Notes under the pieces: generated by a model | What the model was told of the DNA's origin: nothing | Database searches by the model: none | The model's input: only the letters and a program-made list of their open reading frames with translations | Translations under genes and position numbers: made by a program | NCBI GenBank assembly: GCA_018806915.1 | Contig: JAGKQI010000043.1 | Location: forward strand, 1,302,001 to 1,366,000 | Direction: 5' to 3' | Length of the DNA stretch: 64,000 nucleotides | From: Phytophthora colocasiae | Taxonomy: Eukaryota > Oomycota > Peronosporomycetes > Peronosporales > Peronosporaceae | In this document: positions 10,809 through 22,019 of the stretch, piece after piece | Layout: the number at the start of each line of letters is the position of its first letter | How positions within the stretch are numbered: the first letter of the stretch is position 1

Positions 10809-11294
10809 ACCCACACCAGAACCAGCAGAGCGTCCGTGTCCTCGGGCTCGATCTTAATCAAAACTCGCAAATTTAGAAGTGTGCGAGTTTGAATGTGAGA
10901 CCCTTCACTGTCCGTGTCAAAGTGTTCCCAAGTACATTTCTAGTTACTGAAACGATTGTATGAACTTAGGGGGCAAAATTCCAGGAAACAACCCCAAGGT
11001 CTATGGCATTTGCGACGGCGCTCTAGACAGGTAAGCCGCCATATATCTTTTTTAAGCCCGACATATCTGCTGCAAATATGTCGGGTGTGTATGCTTAATA
11101 TGGTAGGCGTCCATTGCATACTGTAGCCTACTGATTACATAGAATGCGCTCAGTCGTAGTTCTCTCGCAATCCCAATTGCGCTGAGTGGGCGAGCAGCTG
11201 TCTTTGTCTTCTGTGCCTAAAAACCACAGGTACTGAGCCCAAGCGTCGAAGACCGTGAGAACTAACACTCTCAGGCTTCAGTGTTGCCTTCGCT
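10809..11294. other. Intergenic, two strong hairpins, possible Copia leader
   Basis: No gene is supported. Two inverted repeats stand out: AAACTCGCA/TGCGAGTTT around 10859-10888, and a perfect 10-bp stem CCCGACATAT (11057-11066) / ATATGTCGGG (11076-11085). The last 150 bp before 11295 would be the leader, and possibly LTR end, of the following Copia remnant. Confidence 0.5.
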
Positions 11295-14200
11295 ATGGCG
11301 ACACCACAAACAAGTACTGCTGCTTCGTCAGCTAGTAACACCTCGGTGGTGGAGACAATGGCTGCTGGAAGCGTTGGACCAAATGTATCGAGTTCGGCTA
11401 GTGTTGGAATACCCGTAACATCTACATCGGTAGCTTCTACTGGAGTGTTTGGTACTACTGGGAGCAACATGTCCGGTGGATTTACGTTTTCAAGTGTGAT
11501 GACCGGTGGACAAGCAACGATAGCACTACCCGTAGCAATGGAGACTCAAACTTCTATGTCTGGGGTAAGTGCCACCGCCATACCGTCTTTTACAACGTTG
11601 CCTGGTACTGAAATGGCACACAGTTACGGATTTCCTACTGGTATGTATGGCTCAGGAGCAACCAGTACTCATATTGGTCGCCCCGTTGGAGGTGGTGGAG
11701 GCGGAATTAAGGACATCTCGAACAAACCTCCTGTAAGGAAGAGCAGTTTTGATCTGTATGCCGTGCAGCTGAATACGTATTTGACTCGCTTAGGTTTGTG
11801 GAGTTTGATTGACGGTGCGGAGATACGTCCACTCTACGATGTAAACCTGCAAGCTGATTTTTGATGCACGGGATAATGCTGCTCGAGAGGCAATTTTACG
11901 TGGCGTCCCTGAGGTAGACGCTGAGTTAACATGTCATGAGGTTTCTGCGAAGGGTATGTGGGTTCGCTTTGAGAACACGCAGACCAAGCGAGAGTATGCG
12001 AACTACATTTTCGCTCGTGAACAGCTATACTCGAGCAAGTACAATCGTGATTTGGAAATGGCCGATTGGCTTCGAGATATCCAGTTGAAGCGTAGAGAAC
12101 TTTCACATCATGGCAAAGTGATAAGTGACGAAGGGTTTGCTGAAATCTTCTGGCCAATGTGACTCGGACACACCGAGACGTTGTGCGTCAGTTCTCACGC
12201 CACTACGCTGCACTTGCCTTACCCAGAACTCAACTGATGCCACCCACATCCTCGCAAGTGATGCATGCTCTCCTTGCGGAGGAGGCTCTGGACGAGAATG
12301 TCGCGGATGCTCCTAGGGCGATTGGATCTACTAGTAAGCAAAAGACGAATTCTGGAGCTGATAGTGGAGGAAATAGCAAGAAGAAGCACCGAGGGAGATA
12401 CAAGGCAAAGCAGATGAACAAGGATGGAAATTCTGGTAAAACCAAGAAAGTTGTTTGCTGGAAGTGCGGTAAGCAGGGCCACATTCGGCCTAACTGCCCA
12501 AACGAGAAATCCGATGATAAATCTCAAAACCAAAACCAGAAACAATCTGCGGGTATGGAAGCTAAGCGTTGGCAGAACAAGCAAGGAGGTGAAGATAAAG
12601 GTGGAAAGAATAGTGTTGATGCATTGACAGTGCGCAAGATTGGTGCTACTGCTGTTGGTACTCGTTCTCGAAAGTCTGGAATGACGGAGTGGGCTCTGGA
12701 TACAGCAACCGACGTACATGTCTGTACTGACATGAGTTTGTTGGACAACACACAGCGAGATAATGAACACCTTTTTCTTGACTTCGATGGTCAACCGAAA
12801 GGAGAACGGCTGATTGGTGATGTGCGAGTTCTTGTGACCAATTTAAACGGAAACCAAGAGGAAGTTTTGACATTGATTGGTACTGTTCATACGCCTGCTG
12901 GACCGAAAACCTGTTGAGTTCTCACTTACTTGAAGAAAATGGGTGGAAAATGACTTTTGAACGGGAGAACGGAAAACCCTACTGCTACCTGATGAAAAAT
13001 GAAGTGAAGCTCAGACTGGAGAAGAAACGAGGTCGCTATCGACTACAGGCGGGATCCTCCGGAGATTGTGAAGTCCAAATTATCTCACAAGCAGCTAAGC
13101 AGAATACAAGCGCTCTTGAGAGATGGCACCTTCGGTATGCTCATCTGAATTATCCAGCATTGCGACAAATGATTTCTCGTGAGACGGCTACTGGGTTTGA
13201 GGGCTTGGATAGTGATAACACTGCAGAGCCAACTGACAAGTGCTCGACATGTCGGGCATCGAAACTCAAGCGTATGTCGTATAAGAAGACAATAACAAGA
13301 CGAACTACCGAGTGTTACCAGAAGCTGATGTCGGATATGTGGGGTTTTTTGATGAAAGCAAAGGAAAAATCCACTACTGTTGCGATGAGCCACGTGAAGT
13401 GGTTGCTGGCCCAAGGGCACAGAGTCGAAGTATTCTCGTGTGACCGAGGAAAGGAGCTGGTAAATAAACGGATGAAAGCATTTTTCAGGGTGGACGGAGT
13501 AGAGTTCTTGTGGACAAATGCTTACAGCCCTGAGGAAAATGGACTTGTCGAAAAGACGAACGGCGTTTGGTGTCACGCGTACGGAGTTTGCTGACAACTG
13601 CGAACATGCCAGATCTGTTGTGGGGTGAAGCTTTCACTTTTGCAGTGGAAGTAGTAAATGTAAGTCCATCTCGAGGCCTAGATGATGACACACCTTACGC
13701 GCGACGATTTGGTGACAAGCCATACGTTGGAATCATGCGTGTGTTGGGATGTGTTGTGCACGAGTTCACGCTTAAGGTGCTACGTACTAACTAACTGGAG
13801 AATCCTGGTAAATTGGGTCTTTTCCTTGGATTCGCGAAGAACTCAGAAGGGTTTCGCATTTTGAATCTACGAAATGGAGTCATTAATGAGAAACGTTCGG
13901 TGGAGTTTGATGAGAGCTGGACCGTGGATTCATATGTGGAGCATATATTGGCAAATCGGTACCAGCGTGGACATTACAGTCTTCCGGATGTGATTCCGTT
14001 GGTTCGACTTCCTGTAAAGGCAGCAGTGACTCGTCATGAGTTGGCTGTGCCTTCTGCAAAACGTCAACGTCTGGCAAATGCACACTGTAGTGGACAACTT
14101 AGTGGTGTGGTAGAGCAGTCTCCGGTTAGTGCGGGGAATCCTGTGGCTAAACCGTGGAGCTTGTCCCCAGCGAGAGTTCCTTTGGCTGATGCTCAGATGT

Positions 14201-14452
14201 CACCGATAGATGTACCGCAAGGCCAGGTTGAGTACTTTGAGTACGACCAGCTAGATGATGGAGACACCGATCTCGAGGAAGCTTTGGGTGAGACTAACAG
14301 CCCCATCAATCTGACGGATAGCTTTTAAAGGGGTCTTATGAAGTTCAAATCGAGGTGCGCGAAAGAAGAACTCCGAGCCCTTTAGTGGCAGTTCGTTCAA
14401 ATCCGACCTTTTGCCGAAAGGTATCCCATTCAACTTGACACTCATCAAGGCG
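11295..14452 (+). pseudogene. Ty1/Copia gag-protease-integrase fragment, truncated before RT
   Basis: It starts with a Ser/Thr/Gly-rich gag N-terminus at ATG 11295, followed by a Copia gag core (KSSFDLYAVQLNTYL) that is frameshifted near 11860 and again near 12150. A CCHC zinc knuckle (CWKCGKQGHIRPNC) is at 12456-12497. The protease motif LDTATDV lies near 12697. The GAG-pre-integrase domain (ERWHLRYAHLNYPALR, then CSTCRASK) is at about 13115-13275, and parts of the integrase core (SCDRGKE, SPEENGLVEK) are at 13435-13560. Part of the integrase core seems deleted after MSDMWGF. The sequence stops before any RT domain, at a run of nine T (14453-14461). This matches the poly(A) end of a minus-strand LINE insertion that cut the element. 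Confidence 0.85.
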
Positions 14453-15222
14453 TTTTTTTTTAATAGTAATCGATGCTAGCTTGGACATTTGCTCCATCCT
14501 GGGCTACTGCTTTTGCCCATCTTCAACATGATCACGTGCTGCTTCAAGCTTTGCGTATGTTGCGGAACGCAAGTTTCGTTGACAACTCTTCAGGTAAAAT
14601 TTTGTCTTGTGCTTCCAGACTTCCCATACAATTCCAGGGTTTGTTGACTCTCGTAAACAAGAAGGGTATCACCACGTATGTTAAGAATATCAAGAAGCCA
14701 CTCTGGCAATTTCTAAAACCCAGCCCCAGTCGTGTGGTGCCTCGAAGTCAACTCCAGTTAGTGCGCTAGATGATCTCCACAACCTTAAGTGTCGTAACTC
14801 GCATCATGGTAACGCTCTGTCAGTAGTGCTTCCGAAAAAAAATGTAGTCAAGACGATTGCGCTTAGGGCGAGACCTAAAAAGACGATCTTCTGGATGATG
14901 TAGATGCCATGCATGAACAACATTTAGCTCGAATAGCCACGTTAACAGTGCCCTCCTGCTACCACCTGGGATCGGGTGGTTCAATACTGCATCCAGGCCC
15001 GGATCAAGGGCTAAATTAAATCGGTGCACACAATGTGCACCGCATTTTCCTCAAAAGCTGTTGGTAACTGCTCAAAGAACACTCGTCTCGCCACTGGAAC
15101 ATTTAGTGCATAAATATTGTTAATGTAGCATGTCAGGTCCAGGGACCTGTCCCTTATCGGCATCTTAATAATAGAAAGTTTCAAAATAGCGCTTTTGGCG
15201 ACTGGGTGTTTAACTCTATCGT
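14453..15222 (-). mobile_element. LINE (L1-like) fragment, endonuclease domain and poly(A) end
   Basis: The minus strand encodes the C-terminal half of an APE-type endonuclease in two frames. Recognisable parts are DRSLDLTCYINNIYAL and VHIVC near 15160-15030, then LALDPGLDA, VVHAWHLHHPEDR and the terminal NRLDYIF signature at about 15010-14830. Below it a degenerate post-endonuclease stretch (KLPEWLLDIL) leads to a run of nine T on the plus strand (14453-14461), readable as a LINE poly(A) tail. The fragment is internally deleted: no RT lies between endonuclease and tail. Confidence 0.65.
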
Positions 15223-15499
15223 GATACGAGGGCGCAGTGAGCGCCCTTTTATTTTTTAGACATATTTGACGTAATCAGTCCAGATCAGGCCGCCCTTTTG
15301 CTGTGGTTCAACTAATTCTGTCCCGTCGTCTATAACGTAGCATGGACAGTTGGATTCGCGTCATTTTAGTTTAGTTTAATTAAGTTAAATAAGTATATTC
15401 AGATGCACCCAAAACGCTTTGTTTTTGCTTTGTCACAAAACACAGACAGAACAAGTACCGTGCTTTTACAAAAGGTTGCTCAGAGCGACCTTAAGCAAC
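15223..15499. other. AT-rich stretch without a recognised gene
   Basis: It contains a short hairpin (AGGGCGC/GCGCCCT, about 15228-15247) followed by a T-rich run, then poorly coding AT-rich DNA. A 16-mer at 15195-15211 just to its left (reverse complement of CAGTCGCCAAAAGCGC) recurs inside the LINE near 18428. Confidence 0.4.
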
Positions 15500-18400
15500 C
15501 AAATCACTTAGAGTTGTAAACTATACTTTATCGAGGTGGTGCACAATGCGGTTAAGAGGTCATGTATTTGCGTTAGCTTACTAACTATACACTCTTGGAA
15601 TAGCTAGGGGCTCTTTACCCGATTGTTCTGTTGTCTGTGATGACTTTTTTGGTAGGGCTATAAAGTCTTGGTATTCTTGTAGCTTGTCGGATAGTCTTAG
15701 AGTGTTGGGTTTTGTTTACTGCCGATGAAACCCAGTTCGGGAGGCAATTCCGTCCGATGGCAAGATTTCATCTCCAGCTAGTACTTCTTCAGTGAACCTG
15801 GATAGTTCCTTTGACTTGATAATTGCTGCAACGCTTTATTTACCATTTTATGTCTCGATATCCATACTGTTGATACTACCTCTTGTAATGCATTTCTTGC
15901 CGCCGAGTTTTCCTTGAGTGCCTTCAGCACATGCTTAACACCTTGTAGTCTTAACTGGACTGTCGTCTAAAGTTCCTGCTGCTTCAGCTGGTGCAATGCT
16001 GTCTTGACAAGATTTCACGCCATTACGTCTTCTGCGGTCGGCTGCCGTTCTTGGAGAAACCCCATCCAGCTGATATCCTCCGATTCTTGTCTTATAATGA
16101 CCCATGCTTAACGTCTTCCGATCATCTCTGAAAGTTTAACCGAGTGAAATACCACAGTCCACTGCTGTAGAGACATCGGTCGGTCCGACGGATCGATTGC
16201 TCTGATAACTGCGTAGCACTCAGCTACTTTGAAGTCAAGTTCATGTGTTGGGGGTGTTGAAAAATTAAACCTTAGATCACAGCCTGTGTTTGGAAATCAG
16301 CCACTTTCATGAGTCTGCTTGGCTTCCTGCCGTGTAATGATTTCGCTGTCGAATATCTCTCTGTCCCGAATGATCCATAGTGTACACTGCGTGCATGATG
16401 TCCAAATACTCAGATCACTTGCAGTGCTTAGTAGCGGAGCAGTTGACAATGAAGGCATAATGAGCTGTGACTATTAGAGAACGAGTAAATGGCTTGGGTA
16501 ATGCAGGTATTATTGGCGACAAAGGCAAACCGTTTCGAGGACGAGATTTTACTCTATTTCAGCGGAGTACACTGATCAAACTAAGATATGGAATCTTCAG
16601 GGGGTTCTTTACTAACACCGCCTTTAAGTACCCGTCCCTTTGCTATTCGACATTATGGACAATTAAGACGGTGGTGTGCAAGTATTTTCACCTGTTTCCC
16701 CAAGAGAGTCTGACAGGTGGTTCTATAACCTATTCAACCGCGCAATTTCCCACAGTTATAGCGCCAATGTCAATGGAAAGTCATAAAAGATAGGAGTATT
16801 GTAGCACCACTACCACAGCGTCCAAACGTCCTAATCGTACGGTTAGGACAGGATGCCAGAAGCTGGACTTAGCCGGTTGTGGAATGGAATCATGATCCAG
16901 CTTTTGCGATGATATTCAAACACTGAAAATTGAGCAACGAATTATAGGACTTGCATTTGAACCGACGCCATTATTACATCCAACGCCGTGGTCGGTGCCA
17001 ATAAAAACAAGTTCAAGAAAAATTCGACGCACAATTAGAAAGACAGGATCCAACATGCTCCGACGGCGATCACATCTATCAATTCAGCGGATACTTGAGA
17101 AAATGCATAGGAGCCCAACAGAGCGAGTGGACATGGGAATCGCAGGAACAGCATCTGGATCATTTCTGGCTACAAGTTGGAGTTTCCAACGATGAACTTT
17201 ATATCAAATATGTACCAGGACGTTGAACCTTTATCATGAAGGATGGCCAGAAAATCGTCATTGTACCTACCAGGAATGCTCACGTCTACAGAAACAATTG
17301 AACATATAGTGTGGGTATGGTTCAAGAGCCAAGGAAGTTTGGCAAGAATGGCTTCCCTGATGACTAGGTCATTATCCTTATCGGAAGGAGAGATCACGCA
17401 GCTCCTATCTCATTTGGCCACTAAACAAGCACCCCCTGACTTCGGGAAGGAGGCACCACGAACCATCTCTTATGTTATCGTATCCTTGCTTGTCCAGAAA
17501 CAAATTATTGTCTCTCTCATGATCTTAACGGCTCCTTCCGTTCCTGATGTCTATCCGAAATTCGGTTGTCCTCTGTTACAGCTGTCCACAGCTCCAATCG
17601 TCCAAGACGATGGGACTTCACATCCCCTGGCGATTCGTTTTGCACTGTCTATTTGGGATTTTGTTGTTGTTGTGGGATTGAACGCAAAGCTGCCACGAGA
17701 TGTAGGAACGTTTGGATGAGCAAGAAAATGCCACGCTGCCTGATACTCATCTGGAACACATTGAATCCACTGCTCCGCCTGATTGACCATCGATATTTGT
17801 AACGCTTGTTGTGTTCTATACTTTGTAAGCCCAAACCGCCTTGCTCTTACGAAGCTAAAACCAAGCCTGGTGTGATCTTATGTCTTGCTCGAACTTCCTT
17901 TGTAGTTCCTTTCCATAAAAAAGCGTTTTTGGATCAGTTCTAGTCGCCGCAGTACTGCTTTCGACATTGGAATATGCATCCGAGTAAATAAAATCGCTGG
18001 TATAACCACCGTGTTGAAGAGCATAACCCGTTGTTTCACCGAATTTGTCACTCACGTTGCTATTTGTAGTCTTTTCTTGATATTATAGCCCAATTTTGCT
18101 CTGTCGTGTCATGGGTCCCCATTTGATAACCTATTATGCTCGCTGCTGTCCCATCAGCTAACACAGGATATCCATGACATCGATTTTGGCTCCAAGCAAC
18201 ATTGAGAGGAATAACTATACTCTTCTGAGGCTGAACGTGTAATCCAGACATGTCTCCAAAACGTTGTAGTTTTTTATTGCAGTCGTCCACAAACCCATTG
18301 AATACATGTTTACATCCATTTGATCCAGGAATCACCAGTCCTGTTATTTTGGTATGGTTTGAAATGGCTCTTCCGAGAAAATCAATTGCTAGTATGAAAA

Positions 18401-18677
18401 CACGGTACAGTGGGCATCCTTGGCGTATCGCGCTTTTGGCGACTGATTTGACCTCGGCGGACTGGGCCAAATTCGCGCTGATTTTGGAGCAAGTCCCACT
18501 CCGACTTGATCCATCAGCGTCGACGCTGATGGATTTGGAAAGCAGCCAAACGACGTTTGCTTGGAGACACCCATGAATCGAGTAAAATTGGCCTAACAAG
18601 TTCACGATGGTTAGTAGATGATCTTTCGTTAGGTGCTGGTTCGTCGTTATATGCGTCATCTTCACTCCTGGGCGCAA
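15500..18677 (-). pseudogene. LINE reverse transcriptase and C-terminal region, decayed
   Basis: An open frame at 18677-18060 holds an L1-type RT core: IRQGCPL, a leucine-rich FILAIDFLGRAIS, the FVDD active-site box and SGLHVQPQKS. Downstream on the same strand (18055-15500) several short frames in different phases resemble the poorly conserved C-terminal part of oomycete LINEs. Examples are 18055-17855 (KFGETTGYALQHGG ...) and a stretch near 16390-16250 (RDREIFDSEIITRQEA). Many stops and shifts separate them. The RT identity is firm; the extent of the C-terminal region is inferred. Its relation to the endonuclease fragment at 14.5-15.2 kb is unclear because the order along the minus strand is reversed for one intact element. 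Confidence 0.65.
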
Positions 18678-18955
18678 AATTCAGACTAGCAGTCGCGAGA
18701 GAGTTAGGAGTGAATCCGCCACGGATTTCGGCGGGTACACCACTGCTGATTTGACCCCATGTACCACAGTGCAAATAAGCGCGTATTTTGAAATCCGATT
18801 TTGCGTTTTTGAACCTCCTAATCAAACGATTTGAGTCTCCCCGACGAGTGGCTGTAACCAACTACGGTTCTTGAAGAGAGCAGGGCACGAACTGAGCAAC
18901 AGAAGCTCAAAACCACTTAGGCTTCCCATTGTTTTTGCACGGGGATGGTTAACGT
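18678..18955. other. Unassigned repeat-like DNA between LINE and Copia pieces
   Basis: No gene is supported. The 11-mer CTGATTTGACC occurs here (about 18745) and again near 18440 in the same orientation, so this may belong to an insertion within the LINE. No clear terminal repeats could be fixed. Confidence 0.35.
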
Positions 18956-19440
18956 ATCGAACAGGGGTGTGATGTATTTCACGTAGCCTTCTCTCGAATT
19001 ACGAGTTTCAGGTCCAAGTTGGACATTCATGCGTGGAAGGACCGTGCAACACTATCGGCCACATTGGCTGCCAAAATCCTGTTCTATAACTTGATGTCTG
19101 CAAGCTCGGCTGTGGCTTTCCCTCCATCAACCATATCTTTGCAGAAAGCCATTGTCCACACTAACGAAACCTCACGCATCGAGTTGACAACCCGGTTCAT
19201 GTTCTTGGATCCATGCAGCAGATCTTTTACGACATCTAAATGTTGCACATTGTTGTCCACGTGGTCCTGTCGAACCAGCAAGCGAGTTTCTTGCAGTGCC
19301 ACCTCCAAGAGGAGATCTTCTTGGGATGTTGGAAGTGGGCCAAGTGCCGTAGTTACAGCTCTCTAAAATGCGGCACAATGAGATCAGCCTGCGTCAATTC
19401 GTTTAGTGTTGGTATTGAGCTTGTATTGTTGGTGGCAAAT
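18956..19440 (-). pseudogene. Copia gag fragment, minus strand
   Basis: Read in one minus-strand frame with a few stops, it gives a Copia-like gag N-terminus (LNELTQADLIVPHF near 19400, then ETRLLVRQDHVDNNVQ, VVKDLLHGSKNMNRV, KDMVDGGKATAELAD and ANVADSVARSFHA). It begins right after a short LTR-like stretch (19441-19675) that also ends the RT/RNase H fragment upstream, so two Copia copies seem to share one LTR in tandem. It is broken off near 18956. Confidence 0.6.
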
Positions 19441-19675
19441 ACCGAGTAGATTACGGTTAACAAAACCTACTACTCGTTAACGTTCTACTCGCCTTGCCTT
19501 TCTAGTTGTTTCACCTTGTTGTGTCTTCGTTGCACTCGAACTTGGCTGAATGTCACCCCACGTCAACCACCCAAGTGAGCGTTTCTCTTCTTTAGTCAAT
19601 AGGAGAACGACCCCGTTAAACCGTTCCAGTGAACCGTGCAGGAGACGGCGTACCGGTTCAACACTCCCACTCATC
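19441..19675 (-). repeat. Short Copia LTR shared by two minus-strand fragments
   Basis: On the minus strand this 235-bp stretch lies between the RNase H stop of one Copia fragment and the gag start of another, the position of an LTR. It has a plausible TG start (TGTTGAACCGG near 19662). The inverted words GTTAACGAGTAGTAGG and CCGTAATCTACTCGG occur near its end. Exact ends cannot be set without another copy. Confidence 0.45.
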
Positions 19676-21075
19676 GCTAATGCACAGTGGACTTGTTCTT
19701 GATGCCGGTTGCCTCACACAAGTATTTGAGCGTCTTGGTTTTAAGTGTCTTCGTTAGAAAACCTGTATGCAGCTGCTTCTTGTTAATATAGTCGACCTAA
19801 AAAAGTTCCGTTTTCCTCGTAAAGTGGTGCTTGATGTTCACATGCTTCGTCCTTGAGTTGTATCCTAGTGCAATTGCTCTTGGTTATATTCCCAAATCTG
19901 CGTAACGTTCTCCTGCTCATGACCCATGTCTTTTAGCATCGCCCAGATCCAAAGCACCACCTGCACGCACAAACTCAACGCCATGTATTCCGCTTCTGCC
20001 GAGCTGAGTGCAACCTTTCGCTGAAACTTGGACTTGGACACTAGTGGTGCATTCCCCGTCCGCACTATGGCTCCGGACACGGGACGCCTATCGTCAATGT
20101 ACGTTCCCCAGGCTGCGTCGGAGAACGCTTCAACCGTTACACCACCTGGGCCACCTTGGTAAACGATTCTGTGTTCACAAGTCGTCTTCGGGTACCGCAG
20201 CACACGAATAGCTTCAATGCTGCTACCCCGGGTTCTCCTGAAAACGCGACAGCTGTGTTACCACGTAGACGACATCCTGGTGTGTACATGTCGTGATGTA
20301 AAGTAGACACCCGATGAGAGAACGGTACGGTCTCGACCGCATCTCAGCACGCTCCACATTTGTTCCAGGTGACTGTTCCTGGGCCAGTTTCAGTCCAGAT
20401 GCGCATAGATTATCTACCGGCTTAGCGTTCTGCTGGCCGGACCGTTCCGTGACATCGTCAACGTACCGGGTCTGTTTGATAATGAGCGTTCCGGCCTCCA
20501 GGTTGTGATCAATCTCCATGCCCAAGATGAACGTGGCTACCCCAAGCTCCTTCAGCTTAAATTCCGCTTTGTTAGAGTCCTTTAACCTCCTGAATTCACC
20601 GGCAGGCTTAGCAGCAGTGATCATATCTTCGACGTACAGGGACGTGTACACATAACCGTTCCTGGAACACTTCACTTAGACACACTGGTCAGCTCCACAG
20701 CTCTTGAAACCATTCCTCAGGAACGCGCAGTGTATTGTTATGTTCCACGCCATCGCTGCTTGCTTCAAACCATAGATGGTCTTCCCCAGCAAACACACTA
20801 GATCATCATCACCCGTAGTACCGTTCGGCATCTGCATGTAGACACAGTTCATCAACACACTGTTCAGGAACGCTGTGCCCGCGTCCAACTGTTCCATGAT
20901 GTACTCCAACGCAACGCGCACTTCTAGAACTACTCGGATTAAGTTCATGTTCGCCACAGGTGAGTATGTCTCAAAGAAGTTGACACCATACTTCTGTTTG
21001 AAACCCAGGGCCTCCTGGTGGTCCGCTGGTGTACGCACCACAAAGCAACGCACTTGGCATGCGTTCGAGTCCCCC
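19676..21075 (-). pseudogene. Ty1/Copia reverse transcriptase and RNase H fragment
   Basis: The RT begins near 21075 (FKQKYGVNFFETYSPVA, then QLDAGTAFLNSVL and IYGLKQAAMAWN). It continues in a second frame at 20675-20223, where the active-site box reads LYVEDM in place of the usual YVDDM. RNase H follows in a third frame (EAFSDAAWGTYID, then VALSSAEAEYMAL) to 19865. A C-terminal tail with stops (NSRTKHVNIKHHF) runs to about 19680. Gag, protease and integrase are absent upstream. Frame changes and the D-to-E change in the active site mark it as dead. Confidence 0.88.
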
Positions 21076-21784
21076 CGGGGACTTACTTTCCAGATGATAA
21101 GAAATGATTAGCATTCGAAAATTCAATATCCCATACGAACAATTCACAGTCACAATCAAAACCTTCAGAAATCAATAGCCTAGCCAAGTGGTAGCAACCA
21201 GGAATAACCAGTTAGTCAGCTTTAATTTCCTGTCTGTACATGTAATATAGCCCGGTCATGATTATCCGTTTCCATGGTTGTGAACAATTGCACATCCATC
21301 GAGAGGTGGTCGCCCTGACGACTGACTCATCATCTGATGTACACTGTATCCAGGGATATGTGCATCTTTTCAATTGTTTGTTTTTCGCACATGATGTAAA
21401 TGTTTGGAGGAATTCATTATGACATGAATGCGCGTATAATATATGTATTCCTGTATGCTCCACTCGAATTTCGCCGTGTTGCGAGAGGCAAGATCTGGTT
21501 ATGATTATTTTTTTTCCTGATTAGCACCAATGTACAGATCCCACCTTGCTTGCATTGATTTCGTGTTGTAGAATTCCGGTATATCAAACTGCTCCTTGCC
21601 AGTCATAGCTTCAAGTATCATTCTCAGGTCTTCCTCATTCTCAAATTTGCCTCCGACCTTCCTGCCAAGAAAGGACCAAAACCTATGGTACATGTGTGAT
21701 TGTGGTGGATATTGGTGAAGTCTTTATGAGAGAATGACTAATTAAAGTTGCCGACATCGTCTGACTGCGCTGAGCGTTGCATGG
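21076..21784. repeat. Repeat fragment with one long terminal repeat (21730-21784)
   Basis: The last 55 bp match two inverted copies found at 33896-33945 and 34664-34723 (core GACATCGTCTGACTG flanked by GAGAATGAC and a Ser/Thr-coding-like word). This marks the outer end of a DNA element whose interior would lie to the left. That interior holds two short minus-strand frames, 21693-21505 (62 aa, contains FDIPEFYNT) and 21463-21212 (83 aa). Neither resembles a known protein and they may be pieces of one decayed gene. Confidence 0.5.
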
Positions 21785-22019
21785 CCATAGCACCTTGACT
21801 CTAGATGGTGTAAGTTGCTACCTATCAAATATTTAAATTGTTAATGACGACATTGAGAAAATAGTAACAGAAAATGGCTCACAATTGACTTTCGAATACT
21901 TTAAGTACTTTACCAGCATCATTGACCTATAAGATGCGAGAGGTAGAATCAAAGCCGGGACAGGGGAAAAAGGACCAGCATTTCCTATTACGGCCAGCAG
22001 CCTTTGCCACTCACTCGTG
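21785..22019. other. AT-rich spacer without a recognised gene
   Basis: Nothing recognisable on either strand; it lies between a terminal repeat and the start of piggyBac-like coding remnants. Confidence 0.4.

Noticed and set aside
11834..13691. Several minus-strand frames across the Copia gag/integrase
   Set aside because: They are shadows of the clearly recognisable plus-strand Copia domains.
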